From JBLRWS01 sp047921075 (GTDB lineage: Bacteria > Bacteroidota > Rhodothermia > Balneolales > Balneolaceae), in assembly GCA_047921075.1 (NCBI GenBank), contig JBLRWS010000023.1:1-36489 (forward strand): a stretch of 36,489 bases of DNA, written 5' to 3'. The position numbers and the translations under genes are program-made. The notes beneath the pieces are model-generated. The model was not told the origin of the DNA and did not search any database. It saw only the letters and a list, made by a program, of their open reading frames with translations. Positions 15,778 to 23,553 of this stretch are shown here, in pieces. Position 1 is the stretch's first letter. Every line of letters begins with the position of its first letter.

Positions 15778-17526
15778 CTATCGTAATTGAAATAACCCAG
15801 GATTTGCATTGGCTTTTTGAATGGCAGGCACCGATAGTGGCCGTATAAACAGTTGCTGGTTTACCCGTTTTCCATCAAAATGGACGGGCATGGCCATGCC
15901 GCGATACGGCGAGAGGCGCCGAAGGACCTGTGCCGCATACGCGGGATTTCCGGCTTGATCCAGACTGTTCAGAGCAACGGTGGCTGCATCGTATCCGATT
16001 TTTGCAAACCGGTCGGACCGCTCTCCAAAGCGGTTTTCGAAATCATTTTCCATAAATGCAATCGCTGAGGAGTCAGCTGCAGATCCAAACGCCTGCGAGT
16101 AGTAGATCTCAAAATTATTTCGCTGGTAGGACGATAAGGCAGCTTCGCTCCACTCTTCGGAACCGAGCAGCACGGCACGGTTGCCGAGCACTTCGAGATC
16201 CGTCGTCAATAAACTGATCAGCGTATTGGCAGCCTGACCGGTAAAGGGTGCATAAATGCCTTGTGAGGGGAGGATTCGGAGCGAATCGACCAGCTCGGGA
16301 TCGGTATCGAACCAGTTGGTGTATCGGGTGAGATCGTATCCCATGGAGGCAAAATCTTCCTCAAAGTAGTACGAGATGGTGGCACCAAGCCGCTCCGCTT
16401 CGTGGCGAAAGGCTCGGGCTGATGCGGTGCCCAGGGCGTTAGACTGGGCGATGACCGATAACGAATCGAGCCCGAGTTGCTGCACGGCAAAACGAGCCAT
16501 CCGAAGCCCGTGAATCTCAAACGTTGGGTTCAGCTGAAAGGCGTAGTTAAAATCAAGATTGATATCATCAGAATTGGCAAGCGGGGCAATCATCGGCAGT
16601 TGATACGCCTCCGATAGCTCCGCAACGGGTGCTGCCGTCTCGGAAAAGAGCGGGCCGATGACCAGATCGGATCGTTCGGCCAAGGCCAGTTTTAAAAATG
16701 CAGCCGCTGCGCTGTCGGGTTCCTGGCCGGAGGGTTCAAAAATTACGCGCGCCTTCTTGTTGGAGTGCCGGGTATTGAACTCCTCGGCAGCGAGGGTGAT
16801 GCCATACATGAGCTGGCGCGAAACCTGAAAATTGGGCGATCGGGGATCATCATCAAACGTTGGCAGCAGAACACCCAGATTATACACCATCCCTTCGGGT
16901 GCAACCGGGTAGCGGTTGGCACGGCTGATGTCTCCTGCATCGTCGCGTAGTTGCTCACGGAGCTGCTGTCGGCGGGTGGAATCGGGCTCTTCACGAATAA
17001 TAAGATCGGTAAGCAGACGATAGGATTCGGCATCAATCTGACCGCGGGAAGCGTTGGCAAGGTCACTCCGTACACCCGCGTGAGCCGTTTGCCGAAGCAC
17101 ATCGAACCGTTCGGATGTGGTAAGAAACTGCAGTATCTGCCGGTAGAGTCGGCGGGCGTCAACCTGTACGCCGGATGGGCTCCGTTCCTGGCTCAGGGTG
17201 TAGAGCCCGTCGATACTCTGCGCATAATTTCGCTGCCGGAAATGGATCAGCGCCAGCGTAAATTGTGATTCGTGGCGCAGGGCAGTTTCAGAGTGATCAG
17301 CCAGAGGACGCAGCAGAGCGCGTGCTTCGGGATAGTGCGAGAGTGAGAAATAGCTTTTTCCTGAAAAGAGGCGTGCGCGGTCGGTATCCACCTGTTGAAA
17401 CCGTTCGATAGCCTCCTCGAATTGCTGCCGCTCAAACAGCTCAAGTCCCTCCTCGAACTGCTGGGCCTGAAGTGTTGTGCTAAACCAAATTAGTGTAAAA
17501 AAAAGAAGTGCTGAGATCTGTTTCAT
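15778..17526 (-). CDS. Exported TPR plus periplasmic-binding-protein fusion (LpoA-like architecture)
   Basis: 582 aa from ATG 17526; the 22 residues upstream in frame are not signal-like, whereas from 17526 a Sec signal peptide is obvious (cleavage around LQA-QQ). Residues 23-130 form short tetratricopeptide-like repeats (EGLELFERQQFEEAIERFQQV and two more). From about 212 to the end is a type-I periplasmic binding fold (VYNLGVLLP, DLVIGPLFSETAAPV, PMIAPLANSDD), as in branched-chain amino-acid receptors. This order equals that of LpoA, the activator of penicillin-binding protein 1A, but LpoA is a lipoprotein and this protein has no lipobox. No ABC transporter genes are nearby, which favours a structural role over solute uptake. 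Last gene after guaA (56-base gap). Confidence 0.78.
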   Translation of the reverse strand: MKQISALLFFTLIWFSTTLQAQQFEEGLELFERQQFEEAIERFQQVDTDRARLFSGKSYFSLSHYPEARALLRPLADHSETALRHESQFTLALIHFRQRNYAQSIDGLYTLSQERSPSGVQVDARRLYRQILQFLTTSERFDVLRQTAHAGVRSDLANASRGQIDAESYRLLTDLIIREEPDSTRRQQLREQLRDDAGDISRANRYPVAPEGMVYNLGVLLPTFDDDPRSPNFQVSRQLMYGITLAAEEFNTRHSNKKARVIFEPSGQEPDSAAAAFLKLALAERSDLVIGPLFSETAAPVAELSEAYQLPMIAPLANSDDINLDFNYAFQLNPTFEIHGLRMARFAVQQLGLDSLSVIAQSNALGTASARAFRHEAERLGATISYYFEEDFASMGYDLTRYTNWFDTDPELVDSLRILPSQGIYAPFTGQAANTLISLLTTDLEVLGNRAVLLGSEEWSEAALSSYQRNNFEIYYSQAFGSAADSSAIAFMENDFENRFGERSDRFAKIGYDAATVALNSLDQAGNPAYAAQVLRRLSPYRGMAMPVHFDGKRVNQQLFIRPLSVPAIQKANANPGLFQLR

Positions 17527-17582
17527 AACCGTGCGTATTTTCAAGCTTTGGTAGGCAAAAAAGGGGCGTTTTGTTCCCCAGG

Positions 17583-19133
17583 TTATTCCCATTCGATGGT
17601 GGCCGGCGGTTTGGAGCTGATGTCGTACACCACGCGGTTGATGCCGCGAACCTGATTGATGATCGCATTGCTAATCTCGGAAAGAAATTCGGGAGGCAGA
17701 TGCGCCCAATCGGCCGTCATTCCGTCCAGGCTGGTAACGGCGCGCAAGGCGATGGTATACTCGTAGGTGCGTTCGTCTCCCATCACCCCAACGGATTGTA
17801 CCGGGAGCAGTACGGCAAGTGCCTGCCATACCTCATCATACAAACCGTGGGCACGCAGCCCATCAATAAAAATGCGATCGGCCTCTTTCAGCAGATCGAG
17901 TTTTTCGCGGGAGAGGGCACCCAAAACCCGAATACCCAGCCCCGGCCCCGGGAAGGGGTGGCGGCCGATGAAGGTTTCGGGAATACCGAGCTCACGGCCT
18001 ACATTGCGAACTTCATCCTTAAAGAGTTCGCGGACCGGTTCCAGCAGTTTCAGATTCATTTTTTCCGGCAATCCACCAACATTATGATGCGATTTGATGG
18101 TAGCCGACGGCCCTTTGAACGAGACGCTTTCTATCACATCGGGATAGAGGGTGCCCTGTGCCAGGAACTCAAATCCATCAAGCGAGGAGACCGCCTCATC
18201 AAACACATCAATAAACGTATTACCGATGATTTTCCGCTTCTCTTCGGGGTCAGATACACCCTCCAGATTATCCAGAAACAGATCGGTGGCATCCACACCC
18301 TGAACGGGCAGGTCGAGGTGCTCGCGGTAGGTTTGTAAAACCTCCTCAAATTCGTTTTTGCGAAGCAGGCCGTTGTTCACAAAAATACAGAGCAGCTGAT
18401 CGCCGATCGCTTTGTGTACAAGAGTGGCTACTACAGTGGAATCCACACCGCCGGAAAGCCCACAAAGCACACGCTTGTTGCCCACCAGCTCGCGGATACG
18501 CTGCAGCTCGGTTTCAACGAAAGATGCGGCTGTCCAACTCTGACTGCATCCACAAATCGATGCCACAAAATTTTTCAGAATGGTGCTTCCTTCCTCGGTA
18601 TGCACCACTTCGGGGTGGAACTGAACTCCATAGATGGGCTTCTCGCTGTGTTTAACGGCCGCAACGGAGGCGTTGTCGGTATGGGCGATTCGTTTGTACG
18701 GTGCGGGCAGCTCATGAATGTGATCGCCGTGGCTCATCCAAACAACCGATTGGTCAGAGAGTCCGCTTAGCAGGCCGGCCGGTTCATCCACATGGAGAAC
18801 CGCCCGTCCAAATTCGCGCTTTTCCGCTTTCTCTACGCTGCCGGGCTGTATGGCGTGCGCCAGTGATTGCAGTCCGTAGCAGATGCCGAGTACCGGCACA
18901 TCGTGTTCCAGCCAGGCCAGGTTCAATACCGGTGCGTCGCTGTCGTACACGCTGTTGGGCCCGCCGGAGAGGATGATACCGCGCGGCGGACGATCGGAAA
19001 ATTCGTCGGTTGGTACGTTAAAGGGGTGGATTTCGCAGTAGACATTCTGCTCGCGAACACGGCGAGCGATCAGTTGCGTGTATTGCGATCCAAAATCGAG
19101 GATGAGGATCCACTCATCATGTGTTGCGTCCAT
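17583..19133 (-). CDS. guaA: GMP synthase (glutamine-hydrolysing)
   Basis: Makes GMP from XMP, ATP and glutamine. 516 aa, full length. The N-terminal class I amidotransferase has the triad Cys85 (LGICYGLQ), His173 and Glu175 (QFHPEV). The ATP-pyrophosphatase domain begins with the PP-loop GLSGGVDST (225-233), and the C-terminal dimerisation domain carries RHPFPGPGLGIRVLG, AVTSLDGMTADW and the terminal PATIEWE that closes nearly all GuaA proteins. Encoded 32 bases after gcvH on the same strand, in an unusual neighbourhood of fatty-acid and translation genes. Confidence 0.97.
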   Translation of the reverse strand: MDATHDEWILILDFGSQYTQLIARRVREQNVYCEIHPFNVPTDEFSDRPPRGIILSGGPNSVYDSDAPVLNLAWLEHDVPVLGICYGLQSLAHAIQPGSVEKAEKREFGRAVLHVDEPAGLLSGLSDQSVVWMSHGDHIHELPAPYKRIAHTDNASVAAVKHSEKPIYGVQFHPEVVHTEEGSTILKNFVASICGCSQSWTAASFVETELQRIRELVGNKRVLCGLSGGVDSTVVATLVHKAIGDQLLCIFVNNGLLRKNEFEEVLQTYREHLDLPVQGVDATDLFLDNLEGVSDPEEKRKIIGNTFIDVFDEAVSSLDGFEFLAQGTLYPDVIESVSFKGPSATIKSHHNVGGLPEKMNLKLLEPVRELFKDEVRNVGRELGIPETFIGRHPFPGPGLGIRVLGALSREKLDLLKEADRIFIDGLRAHGLYDEVWQALAVLLPVQSVGVMGDERTYEYTIALRAVTSLDGMTADWAHLPPEFLSEISNAIINQVRGINRVVYDISSKPPATIEWE

Positions 19134-19165
19134 GCGGAGGTGTGTGGGGTGCGGTGAATAGGTGG

Positions 19166-19546
19166 TTAGCTGGTAAGGTCTTTATATTCATCGGCGCTGA
19201 GAAGGTTGTCAAGCTCTGAGGTGTCGGCCACTTTCAGCTTCACCATCCATCCATCACCGTAGGGATCATCGTTTACCTGCTCCGGATCGTCTTCGAGCGC
19301 TTCATTCACTTCAACAATTTCCCCACCTACGGGTGCAAACAGTTCGGATACGGTTTTTACCGCTTCAACGGTACCAAATACCTCGTCCTGATCGCACTCG
19401 AATCCTTCCGGCTCCAATTCTACAAACACAATATCGCCGAGCTCACTCTGGGCAAAGTCGGTAATGCCAATGGTAATGGTTCCGTCGCCATTGTCGCGTA
19501 TCCATTCATGTTCACGGGTGTATTTTAGATCGGTGGGAGTATTCAT
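19166..19546 (-). CDS. gcvH: Glycine cleavage system H protein
   Basis: Lipoyl carrier of the glycine cleavage complex, shuttling the aminomethyl group between the P, T and L proteins. 126 aa, standard size. Lys64 in GTVEAVKTVSELF is the lipoylation site. The surrounding hammerhead fold, from YTREHEWIR to the C-terminal DPYGDGWMVKLK, is intact. Begins 9 bases after the accC stop. The gcvT and gcvP genes are not in the window. Sitting in an acetyl-CoA carboxylase operon is suggestive, because the lipoyl and biotinyl domains are structural cousins and because octanoate from fatty-acid synthesis is the lipoyl precursor; this link is an inference. Confidence 0.97.
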   Translation of the reverse strand: MNTPTDLKYTREHEWIRDNGDGTITIGITDFAQSELGDIVFVELEPEGFECDQDEVFGTVEAVKTVSELFAPVGGEIVEVNEALEDDPEQVNDDPYGDGWMVKLKVADTSELDNLLSADEYKDLTS

Positions 19547-19555
19547 GATGGCTGT

Positions 19556-20908
19556 CTATTTTTTATCCGGGTTAAACGTAAATGAGTTTTCGAGATACTT
19601 GGTGTTGAAGTTCCCTTTAATGAAATTTTCATCATCCATCAGCTGCAGATGGTATGGAATCGTGGTTTTGATTCCTTCGATGACAAATTCACGCAAAGCG
19701 CGGCGCATACGGTTAATCGCCTCTTCGCGGGTCGGTGCACTTACAATCAATTTCGCGATCATCGAGTCGTAGTGAGAGGGAATCACATAGCCGGCGTAGG
19801 CGTGCGTATCTACGCGGGTGCTGTGTCCGCCGGGAATGTTAAATACCGTTATTTTGCCTGCCGACGGGCGGAAATTATGCTCGGGATCTTCCGCATTAAT
19901 ACGGCACTCGATGGCATGACCACGCATTTTTAGCGGCTTTACATCAATTTTTTCACCGGCTGCCACACGTATCTGCTCTTTCACCAGATCCACATAGGTC
20001 ACCTCTTCGGTAACGGGATGCTCTACCTGAATGCGGGTATTCATCTCCATGAAGTAGAAGTTGTGCTGATCATCTACTAAAAACTCGATGGTACCGGCCC
20101 CTTCGTAGTTAATGGCTTTTCCGGCCTGCACAGCGGCTTCACCCATTCGCTCCCGCAGTTCGGGGGTCATGATGGGGGATGGGGCCTCTTCCAGTACTTT
20201 TTGATGGCGGCGCTGCAGCGAACATTCCCGCTCGCCAAGGTGCACCACGTTGCCGTGGCGGTCGCCCAATATTTGAATTTCGATATGCCGGGGGTTTTGC
20301 ACAAACCGTTCGATATACACTTCCGGGTTGTTGAAGGCGGTTGCGGCCTCGGAGCAGCATGTATTAAATGCCTGCTTAAATTTTTCTCCGCTCTCTACAA
20401 GGCGCATGCCGCGTCCGCCACCTCCGGCACTGGCTTTAATCATCAGCGGAAAGCCGACTTCTTCGGCTACTTTTTGGGCATCTTCAAATGTTTTTACCAC
20501 GCCGTCGGAGCCGGGAACCACCGGCACCTTATTGGCGATCATGGTTGCCTTTGCAGTGGCTTTATCGCCCATTTTCTGGATCATCTCGGGCGAGGGGCCG
20601 ATAAATTTGATGTTGTGCTCTTCGCAAATCCGGCTGAACTCGGCATTTTCGGAGAGGAACCCGTAGCCGGGATGGATCGCTTCTGCGTTGGTAATTTCAG
20701 CAGCGGCCAGAACAGATGGAATTTTCAGATAACTCTCTTTTCCTGGGGGAGGGCCAATGCATACGGCTTCATCGGCAAATTTTACATGCAGGCTGTCTTG
20801 ATCGGCTGTGGAGTAAACAGCCACCGTTTTGATGCCCATCTCCTTACAGGTACGGATCACCCGCAGTGCAATTTCACCGCGGTTTGCAATAAGTATTTTA
20901 GAAAACAT
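19556..20908 (-). CDS. accC: Acetyl-CoA carboxylase, biotin carboxylase subunit
   Basis: ATP-grasp enzyme that carboxylates the biotin on AccB, the first half-reaction of malonyl-CoA synthesis. 450 aa. N-terminal ILIANRGEIALRVIRTCKE (5-23), HPGYGFLSEN (79-88), Lys159 and the glycine-rich loop AGGGGRGMR (161-169), the biotin-binding ERECSLQRRHQK, and the catalytic MNTRIQVEHPVTE all match. Length and motifs fit the stand-alone AccC rather than a propionyl-CoA carboxylase fusion. Located 11 bases after accB and 9 before gcvH. Confidence 0.97.
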   Translation of the reverse strand: MFSKILIANRGEIALRVIRTCKEMGIKTVAVYSTADQDSLHVKFADEAVCIGPPPGKESYLKIPSVLAAAEITNAEAIHPGYGFLSENAEFSRICEEHNIKFIGPSPEMIQKMGDKATAKATMIANKVPVVPGSDGVVKTFEDAQKVAEEVGFPLMIKASAGGGGRGMRLVESGEKFKQAFNTCCSEAATAFNNPEVYIERFVQNPRHIEIQILGDRHGNVVHLGERECSLQRRHQKVLEEAPSPIMTPELRERMGEAAVQAGKAINYEGAGTIEFLVDDQHNFYFMEMNTRIQVEHPVTEEVTYVDLVKEQIRVAAGEKIDVKPLKMRGHAIECRINAEDPEHNFRPSAGKITVFNIPGGHSTRVDTHAYAGYVIPSHYDSMIAKLIVSAPTREEAINRMRRALREFVIEGIKTTIPYHLQLMDDENFIKGNFNTKYLENSFTFNPDKK

Positions 20909-20919
20909 AGAGGAGTGGG

Positions 20920-21402
20920 TTACGCCTTTTTGATGATGAAAAGCGGCTGGTCGAACTCAACCGGCTGTCCGTCATTGACCAAAATCTTCTGTACGACACC
21001 GTCGAACTCCGATTCGATTTCATTCATGATTTTCATCGCTTCTACAATGCAGAGCGTTTCCCCTTTTTTAACCGAATCTCCCACTTTCACAAAGGCGTCA
21101 GAATCGGGTGATGGCGCCTCATAAAAAGTACCCACGATAGGGGATTTTACGGTTTCGCCATCGGGTTGAGGGGTTGATTCGGATGCCGCTTCCGATCCAC
21201 CGGAGGGGGCAGAAGCAGGGGCCGCCGGTTGTGGGGGCTGAGCCTGCGGAGCGGCCTGCGATGGAAGTGTGTACTGCACGTTTTGAGGTGCATCACCGGC
21301 TTTTTTAATCTTGATCTTAAAATCTCCTTCTTCAATCGATACTTCGTTGACTTCGCTTTCCGAAATCATGTCGAGGAGTTTTTTTACGAGTTTTAAATCC
21401 AT
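20920..21402 (-). CDS. accB: Acetyl-CoA carboxylase, biotin carboxyl carrier protein
   Basis: Carrier subunit, 160 aa. The N-terminal helix (MDLKLVKKLLDMISES) and the beta segment DFKIKIKK are AccB-typical. A flexible Ala/Pro/Gln-rich linker (about 47-82) lets the biotinyl domain move between active sites. The C-terminal domain (about 86-160) holds Lys124 in EAMKIMNE, the biotinylation site, and the thumb region GTFYEAPSPDSDAFV that separates AccB from lipoyl domains. Lies 12 bases after efp and 11 before accC. The efp-accB-accC order is widespread in Bacteroidota and other phyla. Confidence 0.97.
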   Translation of the reverse strand: MDLKLVKKLLDMISESEVNEVSIEEGDFKIKIKKAGDAPQNVQYTLPSQAAPQAQPPQPAAPASAPSGGSEAASESTPQPDGETVKSPIVGTFYEAPSPDSDAFVKVGDSVKKGETLCIVEAMKIMNEIESEFDGVVQKILVNDGQPVEFDQPLFIIKKA

Positions 21403-21414
21403 GGTCGGGTTTCG

Positions 21415-21987
21415 TTAGGTTTTCGATCGTTCAAGGTATTCTCCGGTACGTGTATCTACCCGGATTTTGTCTCCGGTATTGATAAAAAGAGGAACTTGTA
21501 CCACTGCGCCGCCGGTAATGGTGGCCGGTTTGCTGCCGCCCTGTGCGGTATCGCCACGTACGCCGGGATCGGTTTCTGCGACCTCGGTATCAATCTGATC
21601 GGGCGGCTCGGCATATAAAATTTGTTCCTCTTCGGCATCCACCGTCAGCGTGCAAATCATCCCGTCTGCGATAAATTCGGCTTTCTCCACACGGGCTCGT
21701 TCCAGCGGAATCTGCTCGTAGGTTTCCTGGTCCATGAAGTAAAACATGTCTCCATCAACATACAAAAATTGAAACGGGTTGCGCTCTACGCGAACCGATT
21801 CAACATTTTCGCCGGACCGAAAGGTTTTTTCGATATTCTTGTCGTTTTCTACACCTTTAAGCTTGGTGCGTACAAACGCGCCTCCTTTTCCGGGCTTTAC
21901 ATGTTGAAATTCAACGATAGTATAAATTTCGCCATCCAAGCGGATATTTGCACCCGGTCGGAAATCGGACGTACTGATTTTTGCCAT
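21415..21987 (-). CDS. efp: Translation elongation factor P
   Basis: Binds stalled ribosomes between the P and E sites and speeds peptide-bond formation at polyproline stretches. 190 aa, three OB-like beta-barrel domains. The tip loop KPGKGGAFVRTK places Lys34 at the position modified by beta-lysylation or other chemistry in many bacteria; no modification enzyme (EpmA, EpmB, YmfI, EarP) is in this window. The C-terminal signature GGAVVQVPLFINTGDKIRVDTRTGEY is intact. First gene of the minus-strand operon efp-accB-accC-gcvH-guaA, driven by the promoter at 22018-22049. Confidence 0.97.
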   Translation of the reverse strand: MAKISTSDFRPGANIRLDGEIYTIVEFQHVKPGKGGAFVRTKLKGVENDKNIEKTFRSGENVESVRVERNPFQFLYVDGDMFYFMDQETYEQIPLERARVEKAEFIADGMICTLTVDAEEEQILYAEPPDQIDTEVAETDPGVRGDTAQGGSKPATITGGAVVQVPLFINTGDKIRVDTRTGEYLERSKT

Positions 21988-22017
21988 GCAGGTAAATTAA
22001 GAACGTTATTTTGTGTT

Positions 22018-22049
22018 CAAAAATACTGCTGCCTGCTTTGGATACCAAA
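22018..22049 (-). promoter_or_regulatory. Promoter of the efp-accBC operon
   Basis: Read on the minus strand, TTTG (22049-22046) is followed after 20 bases by TATTTTTG (22025-22018), a perfect match to the Bacteroidota -7 element TAnnTTTG with a good -33 element. The transcript start would lie near 22010, about 20 bases before the efp ATG. Both elements fall within or at the edge of an inverted repeat that also looks like the terminator of the upstream symporter gene. Confidence 0.7.
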
Positions 22050-22067
22050 CATTATTCCGGCAGCAGT
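22018..22067 (-). terminator. Probable terminator of the symporter gene, overlapping the efp promoter
   Basis: Perfect 9-base inverted repeat ACTGCTGCC / GGCAGCAGT (22025-22033 and 22059-22067) with a 25-base interior that contains a smaller repeat, TTTGG-ATA-CCAAA (22037-22049). On the minus strand the outer stem is followed by ATTTTTG, and it begins 10 bases after the symporter stop. The long loop and short T-run make it a modest terminator; it may instead act as an operator for efp. Confidence 0.5.
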
Positions 22068-22076
22068 TCCCATTTT

Positions 22077-23444
22077 TTACGAACCGAACCAGCCTTGCAG
22101 AGTTTCCCACAGGTTCATCATCAGAATGACAAAGATGAGTGCGGGGCATACAAATTTGATCAGGATTTTCCAGACAGGAGTAAAGAACGACGTGTTGATG
22201 CCTTTAAAGCCCTCGCTCATCTCTTCAATGGCGTTATCGGTCTTCCATACGTAGGCTACGAAAACGCAGATCAGTAAACCGCCCAGCGGCAAGCCAATCA
22301 CACTGAAGATAAAGTCGATGGTGTCGATCAACCCGAGGTAGAAGGAGATGATTAGTGAGATGACAAGGATGGCTCCCCCAATCCCGAGGGTAGCGGTCTT
22401 TCTGGGAATGTTGTGCTCATCAATGGCATAGGATACCGGCACCTCGAGCAGTGAGATGGAAGAGGTGAGCGCAGCAAGACTCAGAAGAAAGAAGAACGAA
22501 GCGCCAAAGACCAGGCCGAGCAGCCCGCCAATGGTAGAGAACAATTCGGGCAGTACCTGGAAGATCAGTGCAGTGCCGGCCAGTAGTTCACCCTCGTCGC
22601 CAAAAATCTGTACCCCTTGCGCCTGCGCCACATACATGGTGGGTATAACCAGAAGGCCAGCCAAAAACGCAATTCCAACATCGGCGATCGTCACATAGCC
22701 GGCCACTTCGGGTAAATTCTCTTTTTTGCTTAAATAGGATCCGTAGGTGATGAGTGCGCCCATTCCCAGCGACAGGGAGAAGAAGGCCTGGCCCATTGCC
22801 GCCAGAACCAATCCACCGGTAATTTTCGAAAAATCGGGCATTAAATAAACTCGTAACCCTTCAGCGGCACCTGCCTGAAACAGGGAGAACGCCGTCATGA
22901 TGATGAGGATAAGCAGCAGAAGCGGCATCATGGTTTTGGTAGCGCGCTCAATTCCCTCACTCACACCTCCGCGTAGTATGGCAATGGTAACCGCCATAAA
23001 GAGGGTGGCAAATATTGCATTGATGAGGCCGTTGCTCACATCCGAAAAGAGAGCTGCAGCACCACTCATCCCGAGATATTTAAAAAGCTCGACAAACACG
23101 TGGCTGAAGGTCCACCCGGCAATGACTGAATAGAACGACAAAACCATGGCGCCGGTAAGCACCCCCCAAAACCCGACAAACGGGAAAAATTTGTTTGAAC
23201 TGAGTGCTCTAAATGCACCGACGGGATTTTTTTTCGAGCCCCGGCCGATGCTTAGTTCGGCCACCATAACGGGAAAACCGATGATTAAGCAGCACAAAAG
23301 GTAGATCAACAGAAATGCAGCTCCCCCGTTTGCAGCAGCTTCGGTAGGAAAGCGCCATATGTTACCAAGCCCGATTGCTGAGCCGGCTGCTGCCAGTACA
23401 AATCCAAGTTTTGAGTTCCACGCGCCACGGTTTGTTGTTTCCAA
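22077..23444 (-). CDS. Sodium:neurotransmitter symporter family (SNF/LeuT) transporter
   Basis: Inner-membrane Na+-coupled solute carrier of the LeuT fold, probably for an amino acid or related amine. 455 aa with about eleven to twelve hydrophobic helices. The unwound TM1 sodium/substrate region AAAGSAIGLGNIWRFPTEAAANGG is canonical, followed by PVMVAELSIGRGSKKNPVGAF. The start is TTG 23442-23444: an in-frame stop lies upstream with no ATG or GTG between, and GGAGGA sits 9 bases before the TTG. Transcribed on its own between the GH13 gene and efp. Typical of marine and halophilic bacteria that use sodium gradients. Confidence 0.93.
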   Translation of the reverse strand: METTNRGAWNSKLGFVLAAAGSAIGLGNIWRFPTEAAANGGAAFLLIYLLCCLIIGFPVMVAELSIGRGSKKNPVGAFRALSSNKFFPFVGFWGVLTGAMVLSFYSVIAGWTFSHVFVELFKYLGMSGAAALFSDVSNGLINAIFATLFMAVTIAILRGGVSEGIERATKTMMPLLLLILIIMTAFSLFQAGAAEGLRVYLMPDFSKITGGLVLAAMGQAFFSLSLGMGALITYGSYLSKKENLPEVAGYVTIADVGIAFLAGLLVIPTMYVAQAQGVQIFGDEGELLAGTALIFQVLPELFSTIGGLLGLVFGASFFFLLSLAALTSSISLLEVPVSYAIDEHNIPRKTATLGIGGAILVISLIISFYLGLIDTIDFIFSVIGLPLGGLLICVFVAYVWKTDNAIEEMSEGFKGINTSFFTPVWKILIKFVCPALIFVILMMNLWETLQGWFGS

Positions 23445-23453
23445 ATCGATTGA

Positions 23454-23459
23454 TCCTCC
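23454..23459 (-). promoter_or_regulatory. Shine-Dalgarno site that supports the TTG start of the symporter
   Basis: On the minus strand GGAGGA occurs 9 bases before TTG 23444. Strong purine-rich sites are rare in this window, so it helps to decide this non-ATG start. Confidence 0.55.
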
Positions 23460-23553
23460 AATCTTTGTTTATGCTTACAAATGCCTCTATAACGTGTTGC
23501 CCCAATCTTTTGTATGAACAGGGCTGTCGCTGAAAAAGTGTTAATGTACAGGT

